Of a stretch of 6,238 nucleotides of DNA, positions 1-6,196 are shown one piece after another; position 1 is the stretch's first letter, and every line of letters starts with the position of its first letter. A program made the position numbers and the translations under genes. This stretch comes from an uncultured Chitinophaga sp. (GTDB lineage: Bacteria; Bacteroidota; Bacteroidia; Chitinophagales; Chitinophagaceae). Below the pieces are notes generated by a model. That model had not been told where the DNA came from. It saw only the letters and a list, made by a program, of their open reading frames with translations, and made no database searches. The DNA is taken from the NCBI RefSeq assembly GCF_937874145.1, contig NZ_CALNBI010000316.1, positions 1 to 6,238 of the forward strand, read 5' to 3'.

Positions 1-2
1 AA

Positions 3-554
3 AATCGGATATCTTCAGTTACGAGAACTAAATGGCAGCGCCCCGACCTCACCGCCGAAACAGTGATAGACGGATGGCTCCATACAGGTGATATCGGCAC
101 GCTGGTCGACGGAAAATTCCTCAAAATCACCGACCGCAAAAAAGAACTGTTCAAAACCAGCGGCGGCAAATACGTGGCGCCGCAACCCATCGAAAACAAG
201 ATGAAGGAAAGCCCGTTCATCGAACAGATCATGGTGGTGGGCAACGAGCGCAAGTTCGTCTGCGCCCTCATCGTACCTTCCTTCTCGCTGCTCAAACAAT
301 GGATGGGACAGAATAACGTGCCTTTCACTTCCAATGAGGAAGCCGTGAAAAATCCACAGGTGCTGGAGATGTACCAGAAAGTGATCGACCGCTACAACGC
401 CAATTTCAACCATGTGGAGCAGGTGAAGAAATTTGCCCTGATGCCCGCCGAATGGGGAGTTGATACGGGAGAAATGACGCCGAAGCTCAGTCTTCGCCGC
501 AAAATCATCCTCGACAAGTATAAAGACATCATCGAAAACATTTACAACGTCTGA
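3..554 (+). CDS. Long-chain acyl-CoA synthetase (AMP-forming), C-terminal part; 5' end outside window
   Basis: This is the C-terminal end of an ANL-superfamily AMP-dependent fatty acyl-CoA synthetase. The family activates free fatty acids with ATP and CoA through an acyl-adenylate, in the cytoplasm or at the inner membrane. The frame is open from base 3, and recognisable homology starts at WQRPDLTAE (base 33). GWLHTGDIG (75-101) carries the TGD motif. DRKKELFKTSGGKYVAPQP (132-188) is the hinge plus the start of the mobile C-terminal domain. EMTPKLSLRRK (471-503) lies where the A10 catalytic-lysine segment sits; lysines are present, but I cannot say which one is catalytic. The protein ends in a family-typical KYKDIIENIY tail, stop TGA at 552-554. 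Roughly 180 residues of a family usually near 600 are visible. A strong terminator follows at once, so this is the last gene of its unit. The first 10-11 codons do not fit the family (see findings). Confidence 0.9.
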   Translation, partial: NRISSVTRTKWQRPDLTAETVIDGWLHTGDIGTLVDGKFLKITDRKKELFKTSGGKYVAPQPIENKMKESPFIEQIMVVGNERKFVCALIVPSFSLLKQWMGQNNVPFTSNEEAVKNPQVLEMYQKVIDRYNANFNHVEQVKKFALMPAEWGVDTGEMTPKLSLRRKIILDKYKDIIENIYNV

Positions 555-567
555 CAAGCATATGTCG

Positions 568-595
568 GGGCCGGCGGAACTCCGCCGGCCCTTTT
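568..595 (+). terminator. Rho-independent terminator after acyl-CoA synthetase
   Basis: A perfect 10-bp GC-rich stem (568-577 pairing with 582-591) encloses the tetraloop AACT and is followed by TTTT at 592-595. It begins 13 bases after the stop codon. This should end the acyl-CoA synthetase transcript and insulate the acetyltransferase downstream. The T run is short, but the stem is very strong. Confidence 0.88.
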
Positions 596-601
596 CTCCT
601 G

Positions 602-633
602 TTGTCCCCCTACCGCTAAACCCGTTAACTTTG
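602..633 (+). promoter_or_regulatory. Bacteroidota-type promoter (-33 TTG, -7 TAACTTTG) for the acetyltransferase
   Basis: TAACTTTG at 626-633 matches all six fixed positions of the Bacteroidota -7 consensus TAnnTTTG. A TTG at 602-604 lies 21 bases upstream, a plausible distance for the -33 element, though three bases are weak evidence. The -7 element ends only 4 bases before the ATG at 638. In this promoter class transcription starts a few bases past the element, so the start site is expected at or beside the ATG. It lies just past the terminator of the preceding gene, which supports a new transcription unit beginning here. Confidence 0.7.
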
Positions 634-637
634 TGAC

Positions 638-1201
638 ATGATACGCCCGGCTACCCCCAACGACGCACCCGCAGCGGTGCCGCTGCTGTTCCTCGCCATG
701 GAGGAAATCGCCCGCAAGATTTCGGGCACCAACGACATGCAGGTGGTGACCCATATTTTCGAGCATCTTTTCCGCGAGCCCGCCAACCAGTACAGTTTCG
801 AAAACACCCTGATTTACGAAAGCGACAAAGGTGTGTCCGGTATGATCATCGGGTACGACGGCGGCAGGCTCCACGAACTGCGCAAACCCGTGCTGGATTA
901 CATCCGCTGGCAGACCGGCGCGGGCGTTTGCCCGGAAGACGAAACGCAGCCGGGTGAATTCTATCTCGACAGCATCGCCGTGGCCCCGGGGAACCAGGGC
1001 AAAGGGATCGGCGGGCAACTGATCAATGCAGCCGTAGAACGGGCGGCAGGCGAGGGGATTCCCAAAGCGGGACTCCTCGTGAGCACCGATAATCCCGCTG
1101 CACAACGGCTGTATGAGCGGATGGGCTTCCAGGTCGAGTACACAATCCCCTTTGCCGGCGGGCGCTATCATCACCTCGTGAAAAAATTACAATCGGCATA
1201 G
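638..1201 (+). CDS. GNAT-family N-acetyltransferase
   Basis: This 187-residue protein is a complete GCN5-related N-acetyltransferase, which transfers acetyl from acetyl-CoA to an amine. It opens with MIRPATPNDAPA, the usual beta-1/alpha-1 start of the fold, which fixes the ATG at 638; the next in-frame Met (residue 21) would delete it. Motif A is LDSIAVAPGNQGKGIGGQL (residues 110-128); Q120-G-K-G-I-G125 is the acetyl-CoA pyrophosphate loop (Q/RxxGxG/A). Motif B is NPAAQRLYERMGF (152-164), typical of the C-terminal half. The length is slightly above the usual 140-180 because of an insert of about 40 residues (roughly 65-105, GYDGGRLHELRKP region) between the N-terminal helices and motif A. The substrate cannot be read from the sequence. 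The next gene starts 48 bases downstream with no terminator between, so read-through is likely. Confidence 0.92.
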   Translation: MIRPATPNDAPAAVPLLFLAMEEIARKISGTNDMQVVTHIFEHLFREPANQYSFENTLIYESDKGVSGMIIGYDGGRLHELRKPVLDYIRWQTGAGVCPEDETQPGEFYLDSIAVAPGNQGKGIGGQLINAAVERAAGEGIPKAGLLVSTDNPAAQRLYERMGFQVEYTIPFAGGRYHHLVKKLQSA

Positions 1202-1209
1202 TACCTTTC
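1202..1209 (+). promoter_or_regulatory. Possible weak -7 element before the DUF1349 gene
   Basis: TACCTTTC matches the Bacteroidota -7 consensus TAnnTTTG except at the last base, and directly follows the TAG stop (1199-1201) of the acetyltransferase. It would give a leader of about 35 bases before the ATG at 1250. I see no convincing -33 element. It overlaps a 5-bp inverted repeat (GTACC at 1201-1205 with GGTAC at 1211-1215). Co-transcription with the acetyltransferase is an equally good explanation. Confidence 0.22.
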
Positions 1210-1249
1210 CGGTACAATCGCGTCTTCCCTGCTCACTTGACTATTTATC

Positions 1250-1936
1250 ATGCTGAAACCCATTATTTCCATCCTTTTCGCAGCCATCGCGCTGCCGGCG
1301 TTTGCCGCTCATCCGGAAACGTTTGCATCGGACGATTCACTCCGCCTGAAAGCATTGCCCCACGCCCTCACTTTCGACGCCTCCAAAGGGAGCCTGAAAG
1401 CCACGGGCGACGATAGTTTCATCCTTCATGCCAATAAAAATACAGACCTCTATTCCTTCGTTGACAGCAGTTTCTACGTACACCAGGTGCCCATGGCCAC
1501 CTTCCCGGCAGGAGAGCAGTTCATTTTCTCCGCCCGCCTGCGCCCCGATTGCAAAGCTCTGTTCGACGGCGGCGCCCTGCTGCTCTACACCGATTCTTCC
1601 AACTGGGCCAAATTACTGGTGGAAAGGATGGACGACGGGCGCATCATGCTCGGTTCCTCCCTCATCACCGACCGCGTGACAGACGACAGTTACCACCGGG
1701 CCGTGAATGCCGCGGAAGTCTATGTAAAAGTGGCCAGAAACGGCAATATTTACGGGTTTTACTTCTCCGAAGACGACAAAAAGTGGCAAATCCTGCGCAC
1801 CTTCCGTTACCGCCGGCCACTGGGACTGAGGATAGGATTCTACGCCCAGTCGCCCAAAGGGGAAGGCATGGACCTGCACATAACCGACGTGAAATTCAGG
1901 GCGGAGGCCTTCAAGGATTTCTATTCCGGGGAATAA
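1250..1936 (+). CDS. Exported DUF1349 / concanavalin-A-like domain protein
   Basis: A 228-residue protein with a Sec signal peptide: MLKP, hydrophobic ISILFAAIALP, and probable cleavage after AFA (residue 19). There is no lipobox cysteine, so it should be free in the periplasm or secreted. The mature part resembles DUF1349 (relatives of yeast 'regulation of enolase 1'), a beta-sandwich of concanavalin-A type. Visible family-like features are a paired F-rich strand region (FIFSARLRPD, 91-100), the GGALLLYTDSSNWAKLLVE block (107-125), a conserved WQILRTF (179-185) and GFYAQSP (196-202), with a last strand DLHITDVKF (208-216). These proteins are usually taken as carbohydrate-binding or accessory modules, but no catalytic residues can be assigned, so no ligand is proposed. 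The outer-membrane protein follows 93 bases later. The family call is by pattern recognition; export is firmer than fold. Confidence 0.8.
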   Translation: MLKPIISILFAAIALPAFAAHPETFASDDSLRLKALPHALTFDASKGSLKATGDDSFILHANKNTDLYSFVDSSFYVHQVPMATFPAGEQFIFSARLRPDCKALFDGGALLLYTDSSNWAKLLVERMDDGRIMLGSSLITDRVTDDSYHRAVNAAEVYVKVARNGNIYGFYFSEDDKKWQILRTFRYRRPLGLRIGFYAQSPKGEGMDLHITDVKFRAEAFKDFYSGE

Positions 1937-1987
1937 CATCCCCTTGCCATTCATCCATTAATTCGATGTCTGAATGACAATTATCCT

Positions 1988-2024
1988 ATTTTGTCACGAT
2001 AACTTTGTAAATCAGAGACAAAAT
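1988..2024. promoter_or_regulatory. 8-bp inverted repeat around the outer-membrane gene's -7 element
   Basis: ATTTTGTC (1988-1995) and GACAAAAT (2017-2024) are perfect reverse complements separated by 21 bases. The -7 element at 2000-2007 lies between them. Arm centres are 29 bases apart. Only the right arm would be transcribed, so a DNA operator fits better than an RNA hairpin. It may be coincidence in AT-rich DNA. Confidence 0.35.
2000..2007 (+). promoter_or_regulatory. Bacteroidota -7 promoter element TAACTTTG for the outer-membrane protein gene
   Basis: This is a perfect match to TAnnTTTG and is identical to the element before the acetyltransferase. The expected transcription start is about 2011-2014, leaving a leader of about 16-19 bases to the ATG at 2030. 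No clear TTG/TTTG is found at the normal -33 distance (TTTG at 1990-1993 is too close). It therefore looks like a promoter that could depend on an activator or on a less conserved upstream part. Confidence 0.6.
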
Positions 2025-2029
2025 CAGGG

Positions 2030-4486
2030 ATGAGGAAACTAGGCTTTTTGATATGGAGCATGATCATGCTCGCAGGAACAGTCGCCATGGCACAGCAGCA
2101 ACCGGGCGGTCAACAACAACAGGCGGAGATTCTCGGAAAATTGCTCGACGACCAGACAGGCAAACCGGTTGAATATGCATCGGTGGCGCTCCTGAAATCC
2201 ACGGATTCTTCCGTGGTAACGGGCATGTTGTCGAAAGGCAACGGCGATTTCGATTTCCGCAACATCGCACCGGGAAAATACATTCTGAAGATCTACTTTA
2301 TCGGATACGAGACTTTCTTCAAACCCGTAACGGTCCGCCAGAGCAGCGACGTCGGCAATATCCGGCTCAAAACCACGGCTACGGCGCTGAAAGGCGTGGA
2401 GGTAGTGGGCGAGAAGCCGGCTTTCACGATGGAAATCGATAAGCGCGTGTTTAACGTGGATAAGAACCTCGCCAGCGTGGGCGGCACGGCTACCGATGTA
2501 TTGCGCCAGGTGCCATCCGTGAATGTGGACATCGACGGGAATGTGAGCGTGCGCAACGGGAGCCCTACCGTATTTATCGACGGCCGCCCCAGTACGCTGA
2601 CGCTGGATCAGATCCCCGCGGATGCGATCCAGAGCGTGGAAGTGGTGACGAACCCTTCTGCAAAGTACGATGCTGAAGGCATGAGCGGGATTTTGAATAT
2701 CGTATTGAAGAAAAACCGCAAAGCGGGGATCAACGGCCTGATCCAGGGTGGTTATACCAGCACGAGGAGCTCCAATGCCGGCGTGGATCTGAATGCGCGG
2801 CAGGGGAAAATCAACGTATTCCTGAACTACAGTCTGAGAGACCGCCGCTCGCCCATGAAACAGCATATGTTCCGCAAGAACATCGACGGGAATAATGTTT
2901 CTTATATGGATCAGTACCAGGACGGCGAATTCGGCCGCCGCTTCCAGAACGGGCGCCTGGGTTTCGACTGGTTCATCGACAACCGCAATACGATCACGTT
3001 GTCGCAGGGCATTACCGCCGGCGATTTCAATAACCTGAACACGCAGGAGATCTTCGACCTGAATGGCAACCAGGAGCGCATCCAGCGCGGGGAAGGCCGG
3101 AACGACAGCAAACATAACTTCCGGAACTATGCCACGCAGATGGGGTACAAACGGACGTTTGCGAGAGAGGGTATGGAGTTGACGGCGGATGTCACCTACA
3201 ACCGCGCCAACAACCGGAACAATAACGATTACAGCCTTCAGTATTTTGATATGGCCGGTCAGCCGGGCAATACGAGTGCTTCCGAGCTTCGTTATGGAAC
3301 GGGAAGCGGCAATACGACCTATCTCACCGCGCAGGTGGACTTTGTAACGCCGTTGACTGAGAAATCGAAGCTGGAAGCGGGTTTGCGGAGTAATAACCGC
3401 AAGTTCAACAACGTGCTCAATACTTTCGGGAAGGATTTTTCGACCGGGGAGTTTGCGTATGATTCCAGTTTGTCGAATCATTACCGGTACACCGAGCAAA
3501 TCAATGCCGCATATGTAAGTTATACGGGCGGATACGGGAACTTCGGGTTCCAGACGGGTTTGCGTGCGGAGCAGTCGTTCTACACCGGTGAGATGCGGAA
3601 TATCAAGGGCGCTTCTTATGAGATCGACTATCCCATCAGCCTGTTCCCCAGCATTTTCCTGTCGCAGAAACTGAAAGGCGACCATGAATTGCAATTGAAC
3701 TACAGCCGCCGTATCCAGCGTCCCTGGTTCCGCGACCTGCTGCCTAATATTGAATATAACGCGAATTCTGCCCGGAGAGGGAATCCAACGCTGACGCCGG
3801 AGTTTACCAATTCTTTCGAGTTGTCGTACCTGAAGGATTTTGACCGGAAAGTGAATGTGCTGGCATCGGTGTATTTCCGCAATACGAACAATGCGATCAC
3901 GAATTTTTATGTAGATACGATGCTGGTGCTGGACGGGCAGGAGCGCAAGGTGCTGCTGAACTACCCGATCAATGCGGACCGCCGGAATTCGTATGGCGCC
4001 GAGCTGACGGTACGTACGCAGGTGACGAAGGGCTGGGATATCACGACCAACGTGAACATGGCGCAAACGAGCGTTAGCGCGCAGGATCTGGACAACAGCG
4101 GGTTTATTTGGTTCGGGAAGGTGAACAGCAATACCAAATTGCCGTGGAACCTCACGTTGCAGGTAACGGGCGAGTATGAGTCGAAGCGGATTTTGCCGCA
4201 GGGCGAGGAAGCGCCGGAATACCAAATCGACCTGGGGTTGAAGAAGGATTTTTTGAAGAAGAAGAATTTGTCGGTAATGGTGGGGTTGAATGATATATTC
4301 AATACGGACAGGGATCTGAGCTGGACGAAGACGTCGTTTTCCGAGTCGGAGCGTTACCGGAAGCGTGTTTCGCGCGAGTTGCGGGTGAATGTAAGCTGGC
4401 GTTTCGGCAAGATGGACGCGAAGATTTTCAAGAAGAAGCGCGGTGAAGAAGGCGGCGGCGGCGATATGGGCGGCGGCGATTTCTAA
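2030..4486 (+). CDS. TonB-dependent-receptor-like outer-membrane beta-barrel family protein
   Basis: This 818-residue protein has a signal peptide (MRKL, hydrophobic core to residue 17, cleavage likely after AMA at 21). Next come a Q-rich linker, a CarboxypepD_reg-like beta-sandwich (about 33-115; ILGKLLDDQTGKPVEYASV and FRNIAPGKYILKI), a plug-like domain (about 130-228) and a long C-terminal barrel. The plug shows ATDVLRQVPSVNVDIDG, NGSPTVFIDGRPS and IQSVEVVTNPSAKYDAEGMS. In the barrel, YSRRIQRPW (558-566) and GNPTLTPEFTNSFEL (from 584) are hallmarks of the OMP_b-brl_3 family. It sits in the outer membrane; substrate unknown. No SusD-like lipoprotein follows, so it is not a SusC of a polysaccharide-utilisation pair. 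I see no confident TonB box, so TonB-driven uptake is presumed from the family only. The C-terminus carries a charged Gly-rich tail (801-818) beyond the last strand. ATG 2030 is chosen because it gives an intact signal peptide. Confidence 0.93.
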   Translation: MRKLGFLIWSMIMLAGTVAMAQQQPGGQQQQAEILGKLLDDQTGKPVEYASVALLKSTDSSVVTGMLSKGNGDFDFRNIAPGKYILKIYFIGYETFFKPVTVRQSSDVGNIRLKTTATALKGVEVVGEKPAFTMEIDKRVFNVDKNLASVGGTATDVLRQVPSVNVDIDGNVSVRNGSPTVFIDGRPSTLTLDQIPADAIQSVEVVTNPSAKYDAEGMSGILNIVLKKNRKAGINGLIQGGYTSTRSSNAGVDLNARQGKINVFLNYSLRDRRSPMKQHMFRKNIDGNNVSYMDQYQDGEFGRRFQNGRLGFDWFIDNRNTITLSQGITAGDFNNLNTQEIFDLNGNQERIQRGEGRNDSKHNFRNYATQMGYKRTFAREGMELTADVTYNRANNRNNNDYSLQYFDMAGQPGNTSASELRYGTGSGNTTYLTAQVDFVTPLTEKSKLEAGLRSNNRKFNNVLNTFGKDFSTGEFAYDSSLSNHYRYTEQINAAYVSYTGGYGNFGFQTGLRAEQSFYTGEMRNIKGASYEIDYPISLFPSIFLSQKLKGDHELQLNYSRRIQRPWFRDLLPNIEYNANSARRGNPTLTPEFTNSFELSYLKDFDRKVNVLASVYFRNTNNAITNFYVDTMLVLDGQERKVLLNYPINADRRNSYGAELTVRTQVTKGWDITTNVNMAQTSVSAQDLDNSGFIWFGKVNSNTKLPWNLTLQVTGEYESKRILPQGEEAPEYQIDLGLKKDFLKKKNLSVMVGLNDIFNTDRDLSWTKTSFSESERYRKRVSRELRVNVSWRFGKMDAKIFKKKRGEEGGGGDMGGGDF

Positions 4487-4529
4487 TTTCTCCGATTTTA
4501 CGAGATATTCTCTTCCTATACTGAGATAT

Positions 4530-4563
4530 TCCCGGCCTTTTTTCGAGGGCCGGGATTTTTTTT
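4530..4563 (+). terminator. Rho-independent terminator after the outer-membrane protein gene
   Basis: An 8-bp stem (4530-4537, TCCCGGCC, pairing with 4548-4555, GGCCGGGA) encloses a T-rich 10-base loop and is followed by eight T residues at 4556-4563. It starts 44 bases after the stop codon and should end the outer-membrane protein transcript before the RadC-like gene. Confidence 0.9.
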
Positions 4564-4610
4564 GCTGTAGTTTTACTGCTATTGTTTGAAAAACCAGTCA
4601 ATTGTTTGTT

Positions 4611-5036
4611 ATGCCAGTATTTACGGCAGCGCAAGGCGCTGAGCGGCCCGGGATGGGCCAGATGGGAGCGTTGATTTTACAGCTCCAGCTTTTTACTAAC
4701 AAGTTTGCGTGTGACCAGCGTAAGATCTGGGTGATCGGGATGAGCCGGGATGAGGAGGTGTTGTTTACGGAATTGATACATGTGGCGGACAGGGAGCGGC
4801 CCTTTCCTCCGGCGACGCCTGTGTTTTGGCAGGCGGTGCAGAAGCGGAGTGCGGGGTTGATTTTGGCGAAGAGCGGGATAAAGGGGATTCCGGGGCCGGA
4901 GGAAGGGGATGTGCGGTTTATGGAGAGAATGTCGGCAGCGGGCGTGAAGAAGGGGTGTCCGTTGCTGGATTACCTGATGGTGGGAGGCGATTCGTGGTAC
5001 AGCATGAATGCGCAACGGTTGTTTATGGTAGCCTGA
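4611..5036 (+). CDS. RadC/JAB (MPN)-like protein with degenerate JAMM motif
   Basis: This 141-residue protein resembles the C-terminal JAB/MPN domain of RadC-type proteins but looks catalytically dead. The recognisable frame is the RadC block order: LFTNKFACDQRKIWVIG (27-43) as the first beta strands, a helix with FWQAVQKRSAGLILA (72-86), then the loop KSGIKGIPGPEEGD (87-100), and LLDYLMVGGDSWYSM (118-132) matching RadC's LLDHxIVGxxxYYS block. Aligned without gaps to the canonical loop HNHPSGxPxPSxxD, both metal-ligand histidines (now K87, G89) and the serine (now E97) are lost, while P94, P96 and D100 remain; DH in the last block is DY (120-121). Metalloprotease activity is therefore unlikely; a structural or binding role is inferred. 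ATG 4611 is preferred over an in-frame TTG at 4602. It is preceded by a terminator and followed 98 bases later by the desaturase. RadC's own role is itself unsettled. Confidence 0.72.
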   Translation: MPVFTAAQGAERPGMGQMGALILQLQLFTNKFACDQRKIWVIGMSRDEEVLFTELIHVADRERPFPPATPVFWQAVQKRSAGLILAKSGIKGIPGPEEGDVRFMERMSAAGVKKGCPLLDYLMVGGDSWYSMNAQRLFMVA

Positions 5037-5100
5037 GCAAGATGGATGGCATCTAATTTTCGATTTAATGGGCTGATAATGACGGGAAGTCGTGAAAAAG

Positions 5101-5116
5101 GATTAACTTTTTAATC
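5101..5116. promoter_or_regulatory. Palindrome GATTAA-CTTT-TTAATC overlapping a -7-like element upstream of the desaturase
   Basis: GATTAA (5101-5106) and TTAATC (5111-5116) form a perfect 6-bp inverted repeat with a 4-base spacer. It contains TAACTTTT (5104-5111), one base short of the Bacteroidota -7 consensus. The ATG at 5135 lies 18 bases past the palindrome. A repressor operator over the promoter is a reasonable reading. A small RNA hairpin is possible but weak because it is nearly all A/T. Confidence 0.4.
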
Positions 5117-5134
5117 TAAACCCATCAAATTACT

Positions 5135-6196
5135 ATGCTGACGCTCCAGAACATCACAGATCCAGTGTACACGAAGCAGGAAAAAGCTAGTTATTTCGAG
5201 CGTTTTATCCGCGACCCGAGAGATGTGCCGTTTGTTCACCTGACGATCCAGATTACGCTGGTGCTGGGTGTTTCGGCGATACTGTTGTATTTGCCGTTTG
5301 TGACGGGTTGGGTATGGGGAGTGGTTGCGGCGGTGTACCTGGTATTTAACAACTTCATTTTCAAGGGGCCGTTCGGGCTGATGTTACATTGCACTTCGCA
5401 CCGGGTGTTTTTCAGGAAGGAGTACGGTTTTATGAACCATTATCTGCCCTGGGTGCTGGGACCGTTGTTCGGGCAGACGCCGGAGACGTACTACAGCCAT
5501 CACATCGGGATGCACCATGCGGAGAATAATATGCCGGAGGATGAGAGCAGCACGATGCGGTACCAGCGTGATTCGTTTAGGGGATTCGGCATGTACCTGT
5601 TATCTTTCTTTTTCGCAGGCGTATATCATCTCTGCACCTATTTTTACCGGAAGAACCGCAAGCGGCTGCTATACCGTTCGGTGCGCGGGGAGTTCCTGTT
5701 CATAGCGATGTGCGTAGGGCTTTCGTTCGTGAACTGGCCGGCTACTTTGGTGGTGTTCATCCTGCCCTTTGTCATTTCCCGTATCATCATGATGGTGGGG
5801 AACTGGGCGCAGCATGCCTTTATCGATGGCAGCGACCCTTCCAATCATTACAAAAATTCCATTACCTGCATCAATACGAAATATAACCACAAATGCTGGA
5901 ACGACGGCTACCACATCAGCCACCACGTAAAGCCGAGCATGCACTGGACCGAGCACCCGGTATTCTTCCGGAAAACCCTGCAGGAGTACATTGACAACGA
6001 AGCCATCGTATTCGACGGGATTCACTTCCTGCATGTATGGCTCTGGCTCGTGACGAAACGGTACGATAAGCTGGCCCGTCATTTCGTGAATATCGGCGAC
6101 CGGTTTGCCAGCGACGACGAAGTAATTGCGTTCCTGAAACAGCGGACGAAAAAGATCGCCGTGAGCGAAATGGAATTGGGCGTGCTTCGGGCGTAG
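5135..6196 (+). CDS. Membrane fatty acid desaturase family protein
   Basis: This 353-residue integral membrane protein has the di-iron histidine boxes of the FA_desaturase superfamily: HCTSH (residues 85-89), HxxxHH as HIGMHH (123-128, preceded by another His), and HISHH (260-264). H227 in NWAQHAF is a possible further ligand. Hydrophobic segments lie at about 32-76, 103-112, 151-171, 185-226 and 295-306, giving the usual arrangement with the His boxes on the cytoplasmic side. The family inserts a double bond, or occasionally a hydroxyl group, into fatty acyl chains using O2 and an electron donor. Substrate and regiospecificity cannot be read here, and sphingolipid or carotenoid substrates are not excluded. 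No fused cytochrome b5 or ferredoxin domain is present, so electrons must come from separate proteins. Length is normal and the three boxes are intact, so it is probably active. ATG 5135 gives a short cytoplasmic N-terminus. Confidence 0.92.
   Translation: MLTLQNITDPVYTKQEKASYFERFIRDPRDVPFVHLTIQITLVLGVSAILLYLPFVTGWVWGVVAAVYLVFNNFIFKGPFGLMLHCTSHRVFFRKEYGFMNHYLPWVLGPLFGQTPETYYSHHIGMHHAENNMPEDESSTMRYQRDSFRGFGMYLLSFFFAGVYHLCTYFYRKNRKRLLYRSVRGEFLFIAMCVGLSFVNWPATLVVFILPFVISRIIMMVGNWAQHAFIDGSDPSNHYKNSITCINTKYNHKCWNDGYHISHHVKPSMHWTEHPVFFRKTLQEYIDNEAIVFDGIHFLHVWLWLVTKRYDKLARHFVNIGDRFASDDEVIAFLKQRTKKIAVSEMELGVLRA

Noticed and set aside
1928..1943. Hairpin GGGGA/TCCCC overlapping the DUF1349 stop codon as a terminator
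   Set aside because: Only 5 bp, with no T run after it.
2039..4225. 728-codon open frame on the minus strand opposite the outer-membrane protein gene
   Set aside because: The translation has no recognisable domain and is rich in R, H, V and I, as expected for an antisense shadow of a GC-rich gene. The + strand frame has a signal peptide, domains and a terminator.
4602..4610. In-frame TTG start giving three more residues to the RadC-like protein
   Set aside because: No ribosome-binding site supports it, and the ATG at 4611 is the simpler start.
4826..5056. Overlapping + strand frame inside and past the RadC-like gene
   Set aside because: Its product is low-complexity Gly/Glu-rich, a by-product of the G-rich strand in another frame; the RadC-like frame accounts for this DNA.
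5040..5060. Hairpin AGATG/CATCT followed by TAATTTT as a terminator between the RadC-like gene and the desaturase
   Set aside because: A 5-bp weak stem with an interrupted T run; too poor to call.
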